Shown piece after piece: positions 33,138-45,173 of a stretch of 64,000 nt of DNA; the first letter of the stretch is position 1; the number at the start of each line of letters is the position of its first letter. Position numbers and translations under genes: made by a program. Location: NCBI GenBank assembly GCA_963693285.1, contig OY848918.1, positions 10,897,092-10,961,091 on the forward strand. The letters are read 5' to 3'. The notes under the pieces were generated by a model that did no database searches, was not told the DNA's origin, and saw only the letters and a list, made by a program, of their open reading frames with translations. This stretch comes from Xestospongia muta. Lineage: Eukaryota > Porifera > Demospongiae > Haplosclerida > Petrosiidae.

Positions 33138-33844
33138 ATGTCTCTTTCCATTCATCTACTAGTCTTGGCAATCTTCATTGGTAGCTTCTTTGTTGATGCT
33201 CAAGAGTTTAAGTTTACTGCTTCTTGTGGTAACTCTCAGTTAACAACATCTACTGATAACAACAATTGTCAAGCTCTCAATGATACATTTGACAAACTAC
33301 TAACATCATTAGCCAAGGAAGACCAATCTTCTATCTCTGTAAGTAATTCTTCACAATCTGTGTTGAAAGATTATCTATATATATAAGACTATTGTTTATT
33401 GTCATATGGAGGAGTTATATAATAGTGAAGGACCTTGGACTAGGATTGCTTATCTCAATATGTCTGATCCAACTCACCAGTGTCCTCCTGGGTTTAGATT
33501 GTACACCTCTAATGGTGTAAGAGCTTGTAGTAGACCTTCTAGTACATACTGGTGGATGTCAGTCTCATATTTATTTCTCTTCTTCTACTAAAGGGTATAA
33601 GGAAGTATGTGCTAGAGTTATTGGTTACCAATATTATCATATCAATGCTTTTTATCACCAAACATGACATACAATTGACAGTTAATATCTTGATGGCATT
33701 AGTCTAATATATGGTTCATCTTGTCATAAACATATCTGTACATTTGCTGCTGATCTACTTGATATCGTTCCTTCCCCAAACATACATACATACATACAAC
33801 ATACATACATACATACATACAACATACATACATACATACATACA

Positions 33845-33907
<63 letters not shown>

Positions 33908-34133
33908 TTCTGTGTTCTTTTGGTAGTCCTCAATCTGTACCTTCATTTGTTGGTAATGAATACTTCTGTGAATTTGGTTTCTCTGACTCAAGTTTGTCAC
34001 AGAAACTCTACACTAATGATCCATTGTGGGATGGAGATGGATATGGATCTCTTGAACAAGATTGTTGTAGTGCTTTTGATCTACTTTGGTTTTATCAAGT
34101 TCTGACATCATCAACTACTGAGGCTTTAGAGAT
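33138..34133 (+). pseudogene. FReD-like pseudogene with microsatellite insertion
   Basis: From ATG 33138 there is a good signal peptide and 82 codons, ending at a stop in KDYLYI (33384-33386) after a deletion of the linker and the PSGYY segment. The VYCHMEE and AYLNMSDPTHQCPPGF region follows in another frame. Then come stops in the middle region, a (CATA)n/(TA)n microsatellite at 33779-33904 inside the DNVP..NCPCSS loop, and a readable C-terminal part to ALEIL. At 34133 the coding homology gives way to a 96-bp tandem repeat, so the true 3' end is lost. Confidence 0.82.
33779..33904. repeat. Compound microsatellite (CATA)n then (TA)n
   Basis: About 90 bp of near-perfect CATA units, with two interruptions by CAACATA, are followed by about 32 bp of pure TA. 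It sits inside a FReD pseudogene, in the loop where intact copies encode SQYNCPC. Confidence 0.95.
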
Positions 34134-34664
34134 ACTTGATCAAAAGATTGCTGTTAAAGTAAGTAGTATATGTCACCAACCTTATAGTCTTATCAGGTGT
34201 TCCAGACCATACAAATCATTCATGTATGTACTTGATCAAAAGATTACTGTTAAAATAAGTAGTATAGGTCACCAACCTTATAGTCTTATCAGGTGTTCCA
34301 GACCATACAAATCATTCATGTATGTACTTGATCAAAAGATTACTGATAAAGTAAGTAGTATAGGTCATTAACCTTACAGTCTTATCAGGTGTTCCAGACC
34401 ATACAAATCATTCATATGTGTACTTGATCAAAAGATTACTGTTAAAATAAGTAGTATAGGTCACCAACCTTACAGTCTTATCAGGTGTTCCAGACCATAC
34501 AAATCATTCATATGTGTACTTGATCAAAAGATTACTGTTAAAATAAGTAGTATAGGTCATTAACCTTACAGTCTTATCAGGTGTTCTAGACCATACAAAT
34601 CATTCATGTATGTACTTGATCAAAAGATTACTGTTAAGGAAGTAGTATAGGTCACTGACCTTAT
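34134..34664. repeat. 96-bp tandem repeat, five full units plus a partial
   Basis: Unit starts (ACTTGATCAAAAGATT) fall at 34134, 34230, 34326, 34422, 34518 and 34614, an exact 96-bp period, with the last unit broken at about 34664. Units differ at a few positions (ACCTTATAG/ACCTTACAG, CACCAACC/CATTAACC). Being 32 codons long, the unit keeps a frame open through the first units, continuing from the FReD pseudogene. This seems incidental. Confidence 0.95.
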
Positions 34665-34859
34665 TGTAAGGTTTCACTATCAGAGTATACTTTCACATAC
34701 TTGTTTTACATGTAATCATTAAAAGAATTGTATAAATACAGAGCAGGATCTTTATTCTTATATTCATTGCCACAACTCATACCTTCATCCTTGGTTAACT
34801 TGTGGTGAAAGCAGAACAAGTGTATCGGGAAAGTTGTTTTTGTTCTTCAATAAGTTAGT
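34665..34859 (+). promoter_or_regulatory. TATA-type promoter of the 34860 FReD gene
   Basis: GTATAAATACAGAGCAGG lies near 34730, about 130 bp before the ATG, with a leader containing GCAGAACAAGTG as in the other TATA-type copies. The rest of the leader is diverged, matching the distinct signal peptide of this gene. Confidence 0.55.
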
Positions 34860-35933
34860 ATGGAGCTTTCCACATATTTATGCCTTGCAGTCATTATTAG
34901 TGCCTTCGTTGTTGATGGTCAAGAGTTCAAGTTTACTGCTTCTTGTGGTACCAGCAGCTCTCAGTTAACATCTACTGATAACAAGAATTGTCAAGCTCTC
35001 GACGAGAAGTTTGATAAACTGCTTTTGTCTCTAGCTAATGATGACAATTCTTCTGTTTCAGTGAGCAATGGTACACGATCTGTACTAAAAGATCTTCTAC
35101 TAGCACAGAAGATTAAGTATTTCTCTCGACGACCTCCTCCTTCATATATTCCTGGGTCTTGTGCAGATATTAAACATCATTGGCCTCATAGTCCATCAGG
35201 TTACTATAACATAGCTACCAGTAATGGAGACACAACTACTGTCTATTGTCATATGGAGGAGTTATGTAAGAGTGGAGGACCTTGGACTAGGATTGCTTAT
35301 CTCAATATGTCTGATCTAACTCACCAGTGTCCTCCTGGGTTTACATTGTACACCTCTAATGGTGTAAGAGCTTGTGGTAGACCTTCTGGTACTACTGCTG
35401 GATGTCAGTCTCATATTTATTTTTCTCCTCCTAGTAATGGGTATAAGAAAGTATGTGGTAAAGTGATAGGTTACCAATATTGGTCCACAGATGCTTTTTA
35501 TCACCAAGCAGGATATACAATTGACAGTTATTATGTTGATGGTGTTAGTCTAACATATGGTTCATCTCCTCGTAAACATATCTGGACATTTGTTGCTGGT
35601 TTATTTGATAATGTTACTGCCAAATATAACTGTCCATGTTCTTCTGGTAGTCCTCAGTCTGTACCTCCATTTGTTGGTAATGACTACTTCTGTGAGTCTG
35701 GTAACTCTGATAACACCTATACACAGAAACTCTACACTAGTGATCCATTGTGGGATGGAGATGGATGTGGATCTCTTGAACAAGATTGTTGTAATGCTTC
35801 TGGTCTACCTTGGTTTCATAAAGTTCTTACATTACCAACTACTGAGGCTTTAGAGATGCGTATTTGTGCTGATGGTGGTCCCACAAATAATGAAGATATT
35901 CCGATAGCCTCTTATGAGATCTTTGTTAAGTGA
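34860..35933 (+). CDS. FReD-like secreted protein, 357 aa
   Basis: A complete single exon with a distinct signal peptide (MELSTYLCLAVIISAFVVDG), cleaved before QEFKFTASC. It has a small insertion at CGTSSSQL and a Cys-free linker (KYFSRRPPPSYIPGSC). The fibrinogen-like block is complete (HSPSGYYNIA, VYCHMEE, GPWTRIAYLNM). In the C-terminal half FVGNDYFCESG is followed by NSD where most copies have CSD, so one conserved cysteine is missing. That Cys-less form is shared with the pseudogenes at 17738 and 36566. Variable loops are LFDNVTAKYN and DNTYTQK. It ends SYEIFVK with TGA at 35931-35933. Confidence 0.9.
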   Translation: MELSTYLCLAVIISAFVVDGQEFKFTASCGTSSSQLTSTDNKNCQALDEKFDKLLLSLANDDNSSVSVSNGTRSVLKDLLLAQKIKYFSRRPPPSYIPGSCADIKHHWPHSPSGYYNIATSNGDTTTVYCHMEELCKSGGPWTRIAYLNMSDLTHQCPPGFTLYTSNGVRACGRPSGTTAGCQSHIYFSPPSNGYKKVCGKVIGYQYWSTDAFYHQAGYTIDSYYVDGVSLTYGSSPRKHIWTFVAGLFDNVTAKYNCPCSSGSPQSVPPFVGNDYFCESGNSDNTYTQKLYTSDPLWDGDGCGSLEQDCCNASGLPWFHKVLTLPTTEALEMRICADGGPTNNEDIPIASYEIFVK

Positions 35934-36565
35934 AGATGTTTCTTCTTTATTTGTGATAAATGAATTATTACACATAATTGTATTTACATTTAGTCATAGC
36001 TTAGGAGTAAAACTTAATATTAATAAAGAATTGTCTTGTTTTTCCTAACTTTTTGAATATAAAATGTTTATGTAATTTTTAATTTTGATATCCTTTGGCA
36101 TGAAACAATACTTATTCACATATGTCAAATATATTATCGCAAGACATCTTGTTAATAGATAATTAAAGTTAAATAATGTGTAGATAATAATATGACATAT
36201 CAGTATATTTCCAATATATTATCAATTGTCTTGTTAATAGATAATTATATAGTTAAGAAATTGTGTATATAATTATGTTGTATAATAAAACTGTAGTCCA
36301 AACACATGTTCAGTGATGTAGTATAATTATAATATAATTATACTACATCACTGAACATGTTCATTGACGTCCAAATATATGAAGAATATATTATATACTT
36401 CATATATTCAGACGTCAATGCACTGCTATAAATGTTAAAATGATGTCATTATACTTGTTGTGAACTATGTAGTATCGACATTAATGTTATGTTAGCTATG
36501 GAAAGAAACTTGTTTAACTGTGTTGTAGTCATTAAAAAAGTGATGTAGCAATTTGGTCAATGAGG
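35934..36565. repeat. FReD 3' flank containing large palindromes
   Basis: No gene. It matches the flank at 18671-19250, but at 36304-36360 there is a perfect 27-bp inverted repeat around a 3-bp centre. At 36362-36420 a second, nearly perfect 23-bp inverted repeat surrounds a 13-bp loop. The homologous flanks near 1810 and 19060 have only one arm of each. Confidence 0.85.
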
Positions 36566-36963
36566 GGACATACAATTGATAGTTATTATGTTGATGGTGT
36601 TAGTCTAACATATGGTTCATCTCCACGTAAACATATCTGGACATTTGCTGCTGGCTTACTTGATATATAACTGTCCATGTTCTTCTGGTTGTCCTCAGTC
36701 TGTACCTTCATTTATTGGTAATTACTGTTTCTGTGATTCTGGTAACTCTGACATAACCTGGACAAAGACATTTTACACTAGTGATCCACTATGAAATGGA
36801 GATGGATGTGAATCTTTTGAACAAGTTGTAGTGCCTCTGGTTTACCTTGGTTTCATAAACCTCTCACATTATCAAGTACTAAGGCTTTGGAGATGCATTT
36901 CTGTGCTACTATAGTAGTCCTGAAGATAGTCCAGCAGTTCGTTATGAGACTTCTGTCAAATAA
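36566..36963 (+). pseudogene. FReD-like C-terminal fragment
   Basis: Starts at the HTIDSYYVDGVSLTYG block joined directly to flank DNA. A deletion removes the middle of the AAGLLDN loop, TGA replaces TGG in PLWDG, and small deletions hit EQDCC. The end reads PEDSPAVRYETSVK with TAA at 36961-36963. ESGNSD lacks the Cys, as in the neighbouring intact gene. Confidence 0.8.
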
Positions 36964-37423
36964 ACATCTTTCTTTATGCTTGATTTATAGCATGTACACA
37001 TACACTTAGTTATATATTGCATGAGTGAAAATTAATATCACTAAATCATTTTGTACTGTATTTCATAATTCTCGTATAATATGTTTATGAACTTTCAAAT
37101 TTGATGTTTTAAGGTGCAAATAACTTTGAACTTATTTAATTAATGTGCCCTTAATAAAATGTGGCCCTATTGCATCATTCTTGTTTGTTATGTGTAGCAA
37201 GTGGAACAGCTTCCATTTGAATTTAGATACAATTAATATTCTGTTATTTTAGTAGGTGGTAAGATAATAGACATGCATCATTTTAAAGGATTCTTTGTAC
37301 AGCTTTCCCCTCCATTGTCATAACTATAAGGCTCTATTGTCCTTGCTCATTGTTTTAGCTTGATAAAGACTGGGCTATAACAACTTTAGAACAGAGCAAA
37401 TAACGAACACATTATTACCAGCT
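36964..37423 (+). promoter_or_regulatory. 3' flank and non-TATA FReD promoter block
   Basis: It is collinear with 2929-3379 and 20166-20625, ending in CCCCTCCATTGTCATAAC, CTATTGTCCTTGCTCATTG and CTATAACAACTTTAGAACAG before ATG 37424. No gene is seen in the stretch. Confidence 0.45.
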
Positions 37424-38330
37424 ATGTCTCTTTCCATTCATCTACTAGTCTTGAAAATCTTCATTGGTAGCTTCGTTGTTGATGCTCAAGAGTTTAAGGT
37501 TACTGCTTCTTGTGGTAACTCTCAGTTAACAACATCTACTGGTAACAACAATTGTCAATCTCTTAATGATAAGTTTGACAAACTACTAACATCATTAGCC
37601 AAGGAAGACCAATCTTCTATCTCTGTAAGTAATTCTTCACAATCTGTGTTGAAAGATTATCTACTAGCACAGAAAATTGGATCTATCTTGTGACGACCTC
37701 CTCCTTCATATATTCCTGGGTCTTGTGCAGATATTAAAGATCATTGGCCTCATAGTCCATCAGGTTACTATAACATAGCTACCAGTAATGGAGACACAAC
37801 TACTGTCTATTGTCATATGGAGGAGTTATGTAAGAGCAAAGGACCTTGAACTAGGATTGCATGCTTACCTCAATATGTCTGATCCAACTCACCTGTGTCC
37901 TCCTGGGTTTAGGTTGTATACAACTAATGGTGTAAGAGCTTGTGGTAGACCTCCTGGTACTACTGGTGGATGTCAGGCTCAGGTTTATTTCACTCCTCCT
38001 AGTAATGGGTATAAGGATGTATATAGTAAAGTGATTGGTTACCAATGTGGGTCTACAAATGGTTTTTTACACTAAGCAGGACATACAATTGACAGTTATT
38101 ATGTTGATGGTGTTAGTCTTAGTTATTATGTTGATGGTATTTGTATGTCAAAGAAACTCTACACTAGTGATCTATGTGGGATGGACCTGGATGTGGATCT
38201 CTTGAACAAGATTGTTGTAATGCTTCTGGTCTACCTTGGTTCATAAGTTCTCACGTCAACAAATACTGAAGCTTTGGAGATACATATTTGTGCTAATGAG
38301 GGAAACAGTAATGGTGACAATATTCTTTTA
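37424..38330 (+). pseudogene. FReD-like pseudogene, nonsense, frameshifts and deletion
   Basis: The signal peptide and first 89 codons are intact, up to a TGA at 37691-37693 replacing CGA in ILRRPPP (again a CG to TG change). The block to HMEELC continues, then frameshifts occur around 37848-37862. The segment to GYQCGSTNGF is followed by a stop, a small tandem duplication of TTATTATGTTGATGG, and a deletion to the SMSKKLYTSD and EQDCCNASGLPW segments. The homology fades at about 38330. Confidence 0.82.
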
Positions 38331-39542
38331 TTAATCAGTGATCTTGGTTATCAATTTCTTTTATTTGTTTCTTTAATACAGGCTTTAAAATTAATTTGTT
38401 AATAACGATAATAGCTTTGATTGGGCATAGTCTAGAAATTACAAAAACACTAACTATGAAACTGAGCAGTATTACAGTACTAAACAGAGATGAAGTGATT
38501 GGTTACCAATGTTCTGCCACAGTTGCTTTTTGGTAGTTATGGCAGATGTCAGGCTCAGATTAATTTCACTCCTAGTGAAACATATAAAAATATAATTAGG
38601 ATATACAATTGACAGTTAACGTGTACTATGTTGATTGTGTTCATTTAGTGTATTATTCTCCTTGTAAACACATCTAGACATTTATTTTATGATATCATAT
38701 AGTAAAGGGACTGCTAAAACAATTATAATAATGTCATTAGTCAACAAGTATTAATGAGGACATAATTTGTTAATAGACATGACATATTTTCATTTCAACA
38801 TATGGTAGAGAGTATTGCCAACCTTTCCAATGATACACTACTTTCTTACCTCACTCCATTCCTCCCTTCTTCACATGAGTATAAGAGAAGATATTACAAC
38901 TCTTTCCAAACTATTTTAGTCTGTTAGTCACTACAGTTAACAGTTCAACAAACTGTAGTCATGAAGATCTTGAAACTACAAGAGAATGCCTATAAGATGA
39001 ATGGTTGTAGAAATTTATTAGCTGGCAGAATATAAAGTCATATAACTAGACATTTATAGCATAATATATATATATCTCTATAATAACATAGTATTATGTA
39101 AAGTGATCACATTCCAATTTGTATTTACTGTTGAATGGAATAATTGGAGACAGCAAAAATATTTATTAATATTATATAAATATAGTATCTACAGCACAAA
39201 TCTTTCATCATAATGATGTCATTACTTCTATTGCAAATTTGCAACCACAATAAACAAGGACTGTAATTTATAAATAATAGCATCAATTGCTGTAATTGTA
39301 TAATAAAAATCACACACATATACTTATGGTAGTTTAATTAACTGAATAATTGCAATACCTAACTAATAGATATAGTATGATTGTATGTAATGACAAAACT
39401 TAATATATGCCTTTTAATTTAACATTTAACAAATTTGATTTAAATATTAATTGCCAATGAATTACAAAAGTAAATTAACTTCAAAATCATGCAGAATTAC
39501 ATATAAAAATAATTAAATTCATACAAATTATATACATTGGTC
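38331..39542. other. AT-rich spacer with a decayed FReD remnant
   Basis: A very degraded FReD trace at about 38490-38682 aligns to the VIGYQ, DGCQAQVYF and RKHIWTF segments in shuffled pieces. The rest holds no gene I can recognise. The left edge of the 5.1-kb duplicated segment is at about 39338, and the TPR-CHAT 3' flank follows. Confidence 0.5.
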
Positions 39543-42500
39543 TTATAAAGGATTGTCCAGGCCATTACACACAAATGCTCCCCAGTAAAACATTGATTTC
39601 CCTGCTGCCTTCATTACTTGCTTGGCATAGCTAATAGCTTCAGAAGGTCGACAATGAGGGGTATTTACAAAATGATCATAGAAATAAGAAACAAATTCAG
39701 CTGTTTCACTATCAGACACTGTCCATAATGTAGCAATGACGGTCTCAGCACCAGCTGCTCGGACAGCTTGTGTAAAACTGTTAGGCATTTCTTGAGTGGG
39801 TCTGGAACCAACTGAAGAATTACAGGTTGAAATGAAGACAAGTCGAGTGTTATCAAGTTGCATACCACAGGCAGCTACAGCATTCATGTGACCAGTTCCA
39901 GCTTTTGGATCCATCTTACTATAGTATTTATTCCTAAATGTGCTAGCACCAGCTAGGAGTATCCCACTTGAGTTGTCAGTCCAAAAGTTTCCCTTGTATC
40001 GAACACTGACTTGTTTTCCTGAATATCCGTGGGTAGCTATATGAAGAACAAATGGAGACTGAAGATCAAGCAATCTTGATATTGTTGCTTCCGAGCCCAC
40101 AATCGGTTCTTTGACTTCAAGCTTATCATTCATTGATAATAAAAGGTGTACATTTTCTGCTTCTTTCTGTGATGCAACTAAGTCAGTGATCACATCTTCA
40201 ACTGGTGCACTGAGACCAAGAAGAGAATCAAGAGAACTCAGTAATGATTTGAAACTAAAAGTAAAACCTGTTTCTGACTCTGATGATAGCTCAAGCTTGA
40301 AGTTAGGGTTTGCAATTATATAACACTTAAGTTTGTCACAAATAGATTCTGCCTCCTTGTCATTTTGAGGCAAATCAGATTCTTGTATTTGTTGGTCTTT
40401 GGCTGAAGAGTGGTCGCTGCCGCTTTCAGTGCCAGTTCCAGAGGAATATAGCATCTTTTGTAAATGCATAACAGTTGACTTGCGTAGAAGTTCACGAGGT
40501 GAGGACAAAAATGTAACACTGAACCACTCATGCAATGGTTTTGTAGTCCCATGAGAATCAGTTATCGGTAGCTGATCAATAGGAAAGCAAAGCAGATCAA
40601 CATCTGGGCAGATAAAGAGCCTTTTTACACTTGGTTTTAAAAGATACTCACATACATTAGGAGGAAAAAGAGCATCAGCTAGATCTTTCATGATTGGATG
40701 AAATTTGTAACTACTCCACAGTTCATAAATAGCTTTTGGTAATTGTATGAGAAGTTTATACACTCTTTGATTGTCAATGCGAAACAGGAATGGATTGTCT
40801 TGTGGTCTGATAACTATGCCACAGGCTTGACTCTCAGGAGGATCACGATATTCAGGATTGTAAATGTTGAAGGTGTAATCTAAGACAATGTCACTCTCAT
40901 TCAAGAGAGTTTGGATACCTTCAGCTTTCTGTTGATACAAGGCATTGATAACTGGAACAATACATTTCTGCAATAGTTGACTTTCAATTGCTTTAAATTC
41001 TTTTATAGGTGGCTCATTTTTAAGAGTAGGGTCTTGAGTTGCATACTTTTCAAGTGAAAGAAATGCTGATCGGTAAGCATTTCTCAGACCTACTTGGATG
41101 AGGACTGCTCTTAGTTCAGTAAAGAGACTCTTCCAACGAATGAATGCATCTACAGAGTCAACAGGAAATTCATCTTTCAGACAAATTGCTCCACTCAAGA
41201 CAAATTCCTGACTATTAGTGACAGTACCTGGAAGTTCATCAAGTGAAAGAACACCATTACTCACCACAGTAGCAATCAGCGAGAGGAGCATATTTTCTCC
41301 ATTCTTGAACACTTTCTTGGCATAATCGAATTCTTTAAGCTTTGAAAAGATGCCTAAAAAATACAAATTATACACGTAATAAAAGTTTCTGAAGCTACAT
41401 TGGTTAAGCAGGTACACATAGGTTGGACAAGATTGTTAAGATATTGGTTTACATTCTTTAACTACGTCTTACACAATATGTGTACAACATGGTTTCCTTG
41501 TGCCTCTGTCTCTTGCTATATGTTTCAGCTGTGGTATATAATTCTATAAACATCTAACTCTTTGGCTTTCAAATTATTACTATAGACTAAAGTATCACTG
41601 CCTATAGCTGGACATATTTTTGTATAAGTGGCTTTTTGGAACAAAATAAACTTGATCAACATTACATATACAGCTGTTAGTGATCATTAAGACAATATTT
41701 TTATCTTAATTTAATTACCTGTAATGTAGAGCATATTTTCTGCATCAATAAAGTTGACATTATTTTCTTTCTTTGCGATATCTGTTAAATATTTAGTGGC
41801 CATGTCCAAAGCTGCCTCTGGATTGTTATCAATATCCAAAAAAACTAACTCCAATTCCGACAAACTCCCTTTGAGGTCATAAGATCCAGTAAACTCACTA
41901 ACAACTTTAGCACATATCTCTCGTGAAACTTTCACTGCATGCTGGTAATGTTCCTTAATAATGTCGTAGTTCTTGTATGTGGTCGGAAGTTTTATGAGCA
42001 GAGAGTCCATTTTATGGCAGATGACCCTCGTTAGTTCTACTTCTTTCTCGGTCAATGGGGTACCTCTCATACGATAAATGCTCGGTAATACATTCAGGAC
42101 AGCTAGGTGCAAGGCTGTATAAACAGGATCATCAAAGCACTCACTATCAAACAGACCAAGACAAGCATGTCCGAGGTATTCACCTGTGATGTGACCAGTA
42201 TAAGCCTGGCACAGTACATTACAGCGAACTAGAATTGTAGTTATAGCCAAGACAACAACAGGATAGATGACTTGTCTTAGAGCAGGGTAGAGTTCTTGTT
42301 TCAGCCATATTGTAAGGGCTTTCGTTCTCTGAGAAAGAGTTTCCAGTCCGCTATTAAGATCAGTAGATGGAAGAGAATCAAACTGAATAACTGCTGCATC
42401 AACCCACTCCTGGAACAGATTTGACAAAGGTTGTTGAAATTGAGTTAAGACATTGTTGGCAATTTTGGCAGCTCCATTAACTGATAACACCATTTTGTCG

Positions 42501-44406
42501 TGGGACATGCTGTTCACATCAGATAAACGTAATACAACAGCATCTATTAAAATATCACAGTACTCAGGACAGAAGAGAACACTGTAGTCTGGAATAGCTT
42601 CACCAAGTTTTTCAAGTACCAGTGAATACTTCGATTGCATGAGGGCTTTTCCAGCCTCAAGCCATTGCTTCACTAACTCAACAGCCAATTGTTGATCACA
42701 ATGAATAAACCCTAACAGAGCCACTTCTCTTGCCTCTTCATACCTTTGCAGAAGGTTGAGAGCATTTGCTTTTCTAAGATAGCCCTTTCCCCATTTTGAG
42801 TTCAATTCAACACATTTTTCAGCATCACTTAGAGCCAATTCATACTTACCCAGACGACAGTATGAAACACTTCTATTGCTGTATGTAATATGGCTTGATG
42901 GCTCAAGTTCTAGCACTTTACCATACAAGTCAATCGCTTCCTCATAATGACCAGCTTTAAACTTATCGTTGCCCTCTTTTCTCAATAGCTCGCTATCCAT
43001 GAAAAATAAGTTGGGGGTGAGTCTATCTGATCTCACGTAAACGCCTCCAAACATCACATGACACACCCCACACTATTAATTCTTAATATTGATGTTACTA
43101 GTAATATTAATTTTGTTTTTACAAAGGACAATATCCATGCTGTAAAATGATCACGCAAGCTATGTAGTAATATAGCTAACAAAGCAGTTAGTTTTGTTTA
43201 ATGTCATAGTGTGAAGCAGACAGTGCTTGTAATATCTATATCATCAGTGAGGTAATGTTTGGATCAAATAAAAACATTAAAACACATAGTTGAAACAACA
43301 ACAAACATATTATACATAATAAAACACTTAATATATGTATGCTGATCCATTCTCTGGAGTCAAATAACCAGTAGCTATTAAAATAACGTCCAATATTGAC
43401 CACACCCCTAATCCACCAAACGAAAAAAGTTTCCCGAGACCAGATCGCCAATGACCCAAGTAAAATCTATCAATACCAAATCCACCCAGAGTAATACTAT
43501 ATGGAAAAGACAAAAACAGTTACACATAAAGAAAATGGTTCACAAATATCACATGATATTCACATGACTACTACTACATGTAATATCAACATATTATACA
43601 TTAGTGAACCACATCCTTAAATATCATGTGACTGTTACATTCCATAATTTCAACATACCTTAATAAAAAAGCTGTTGACCACCTGATACCAGTAGTATAG
43701 TTACAAGGAAGTTTCTTTTGAAATGATCTAGAACCTATATATAATATTTGTGAAAATGAGTATTGTATTATAGACAAAGAAAAGTCTTAAATAGAGTTTA
43801 CTGTAAGTATTCTAAAAATTGAACCTTTCGATTATTTGGCTTGTTAAAAAATATTGACCAAATTTAATTGAAATTGTATTCATATCTCAGCCAATAATAA
43901 TGTTTAATTTGTCTTCTGACTTGTACACATTCTTACAAATATAGTATGTACTGACAGCTATATAAAATTATGCCAATATGTCCATATGTTTAAATGTTAT
44001 CCTAATCATTCAAAAACAAGTCAAAGTGTAATATTGGAATATTTTAAGATCAACACTTATTTTATTTTTGTTTTAAAATTTTTAGAGTGTTTACAGATTA
44101 AAACTAAATAGAACCAACTTTCTAGTGTCTAATTTTGTCTAGCAAACTGAAACAAAGATATCTTTATAATTAATTTACCTATGCACAATTCAGTGTTCAA
44201 AGCTGAACAATTGGATGTATACGTTGGTCTTGGTGTTCCTCGTACCTGAAATAAAGTGATATTGCTATGGCAATTATCAATAAAATATAATAACTTACAC
44301 TACATGTGGTACTAGGTGTACAACAGGTTAATTCATCAGGTAATTGATAACAATAACGACAAATAAACGAGCGCTCAATTGTAGAGTTTCCCTAAAGAAA
44401 TAAATC
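39338..44406. repeat. 5.1-kb segmental duplication, ancestral-like copy
   Basis: Nearly identical to about 12630-17737. Here the segment is continuous with TM2D3 exon 1 and its upstream region, so this is the source-like locus. Confidence 0.85.
39543..43000 (-). CDS. TPR-CHAT protein, two exons, 1030 aa (copy 2)
   Basis: Exon 1 is 43000-41719 and exon 2 is 41353-39543, with a 365-bp intron (same donor and acceptor as copy 1). I start at MDSELLRKEG (43000), matching copy 1. The frame is open a further 22 codons upstream only because this copy has one extra A in the leader. There are three N-terminal TPRs, a long helical middle and a C-terminal CHAT domain with the His (LHIATHGYSG) and Cys (LVFISTCNSS) of the presumed catalytic dyad. 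It is likely a cytosolic caspase/separase-like peptidase or a scaffold derived from one; the substrate is unknown. It lies 327 bp downstream of TM2D3 on the same strand. Relative to copy 1, changes include FPPNVCEYLL, QESDLP and EPIVGSE. Confidence 0.88.
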
Positions 44407-45173
44407 AATTATATTATATAATAATAAGACAAAGTAATAATTAAGTAGGAGGAGCATGTATTACTTAATTATGACATGTTCCAAGAAGGATGAGACCATC
44501 ATTAAAGATGCTATATAACAAACAATTGGTATGTTTTGGTAATTTAACAATTTATGTTAGTTTCCCATATTAAACCCACTAATTTTGATAATAAATAGGG
44601 TCAAATTTTAAATATTGCCAAATTTTAATCCTCTGAACAATTTTTAGAAGCAATTTACCAAATAGTATCCTTGCCATATTTATTCACTGTCATTATGAAT
44701 TATCATGATAATACTATGTCAATAATTGCTAATAAACAAAAACGGAGAACATAATTAGGGTATTAACGAAGGGTTACAACCAACTTTGAGAATCTTATCC
44801 CTTTTCCTTTGTCTTATGCAGCAGGTGGCTACACTTTTCCATTTAAAAAGGGAGTAATGTGAAAGCTTTGGCTATGTGAAATCACCTGTCCTCTTACCTC
44901 ACACATAATGTGATCCAGTGGTGTACAAGTAACATTAGTGAGTTGTCCATATGTACAATTTTCATTAAACTGACAATTTATACAGTTAGCAGGTAGATCT
45001 TGACAACTCATATTCATAGGACAGCCTTCGTTCATCATCATCTCTCCTGAACCACTCGTCATTTCTTGAGCAATAGACTCTCGAGTAAGAGCGTTGAACA
45101 GACATGACATCAAGAGTAGAGAGAACAATCGTGTCCCAATAATCTTCCAGAAAGACATAATTGTCTTGTTCAT
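43328..45173 (-). CDS. TM2D3: TM2 domain-containing protein 3, five exons, 226 aa
   Basis: Exons are 45173-44898, 44391-44299, 44245-44179, 43734-43659 and 43496-43328. All introns are GT-AG and all joins keep the frame. The ATG at 45173 (MNKTIMSFWK) is chosen because it leads directly into a hydrophobic signal peptide (RLFSLLLMSCLFNAL). The open frame begins 19 codons earlier, and ATG 45158 is the alternative. Exons 1-4 encode the Cys-rich extracellular part (CINCQFNENCTYG, CRYCYQLPDEL, NCSALNTELC, LPCNYTTGIRWS). Exon 5 is the TM2 domain, two membrane helices with the DRF motif in GGFGIDRFYLGHWRSGLGKL. GKLFSFGGLG and the ending DGS-like NGSAY match TM2D3 rather than TM2D1 or TM2D2. The animal family is linked to Notch/endosomal functions (fly almondex). 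Length is close to the human protein. Confidence 0.88.

Noticed and set aside
33779..33904. Tyr/Ile repeat peptides in the CATA/TA tract
   Set aside because: Translation of a microsatellite in any frame gives such peptides; not a gene.
34134..34664. CRISPR-like array
   Set aside because: The units are contiguous 96-bp tandem copies without unique spacers, in eukaryotic DNA.
43001..43066. A 22-residue longer N-terminus for TPR-CHAT copy 2
   Set aside because: It exists only because of one extra A in the leader. Copy 1 is closed there, and MDSELL fits TPR proteins.
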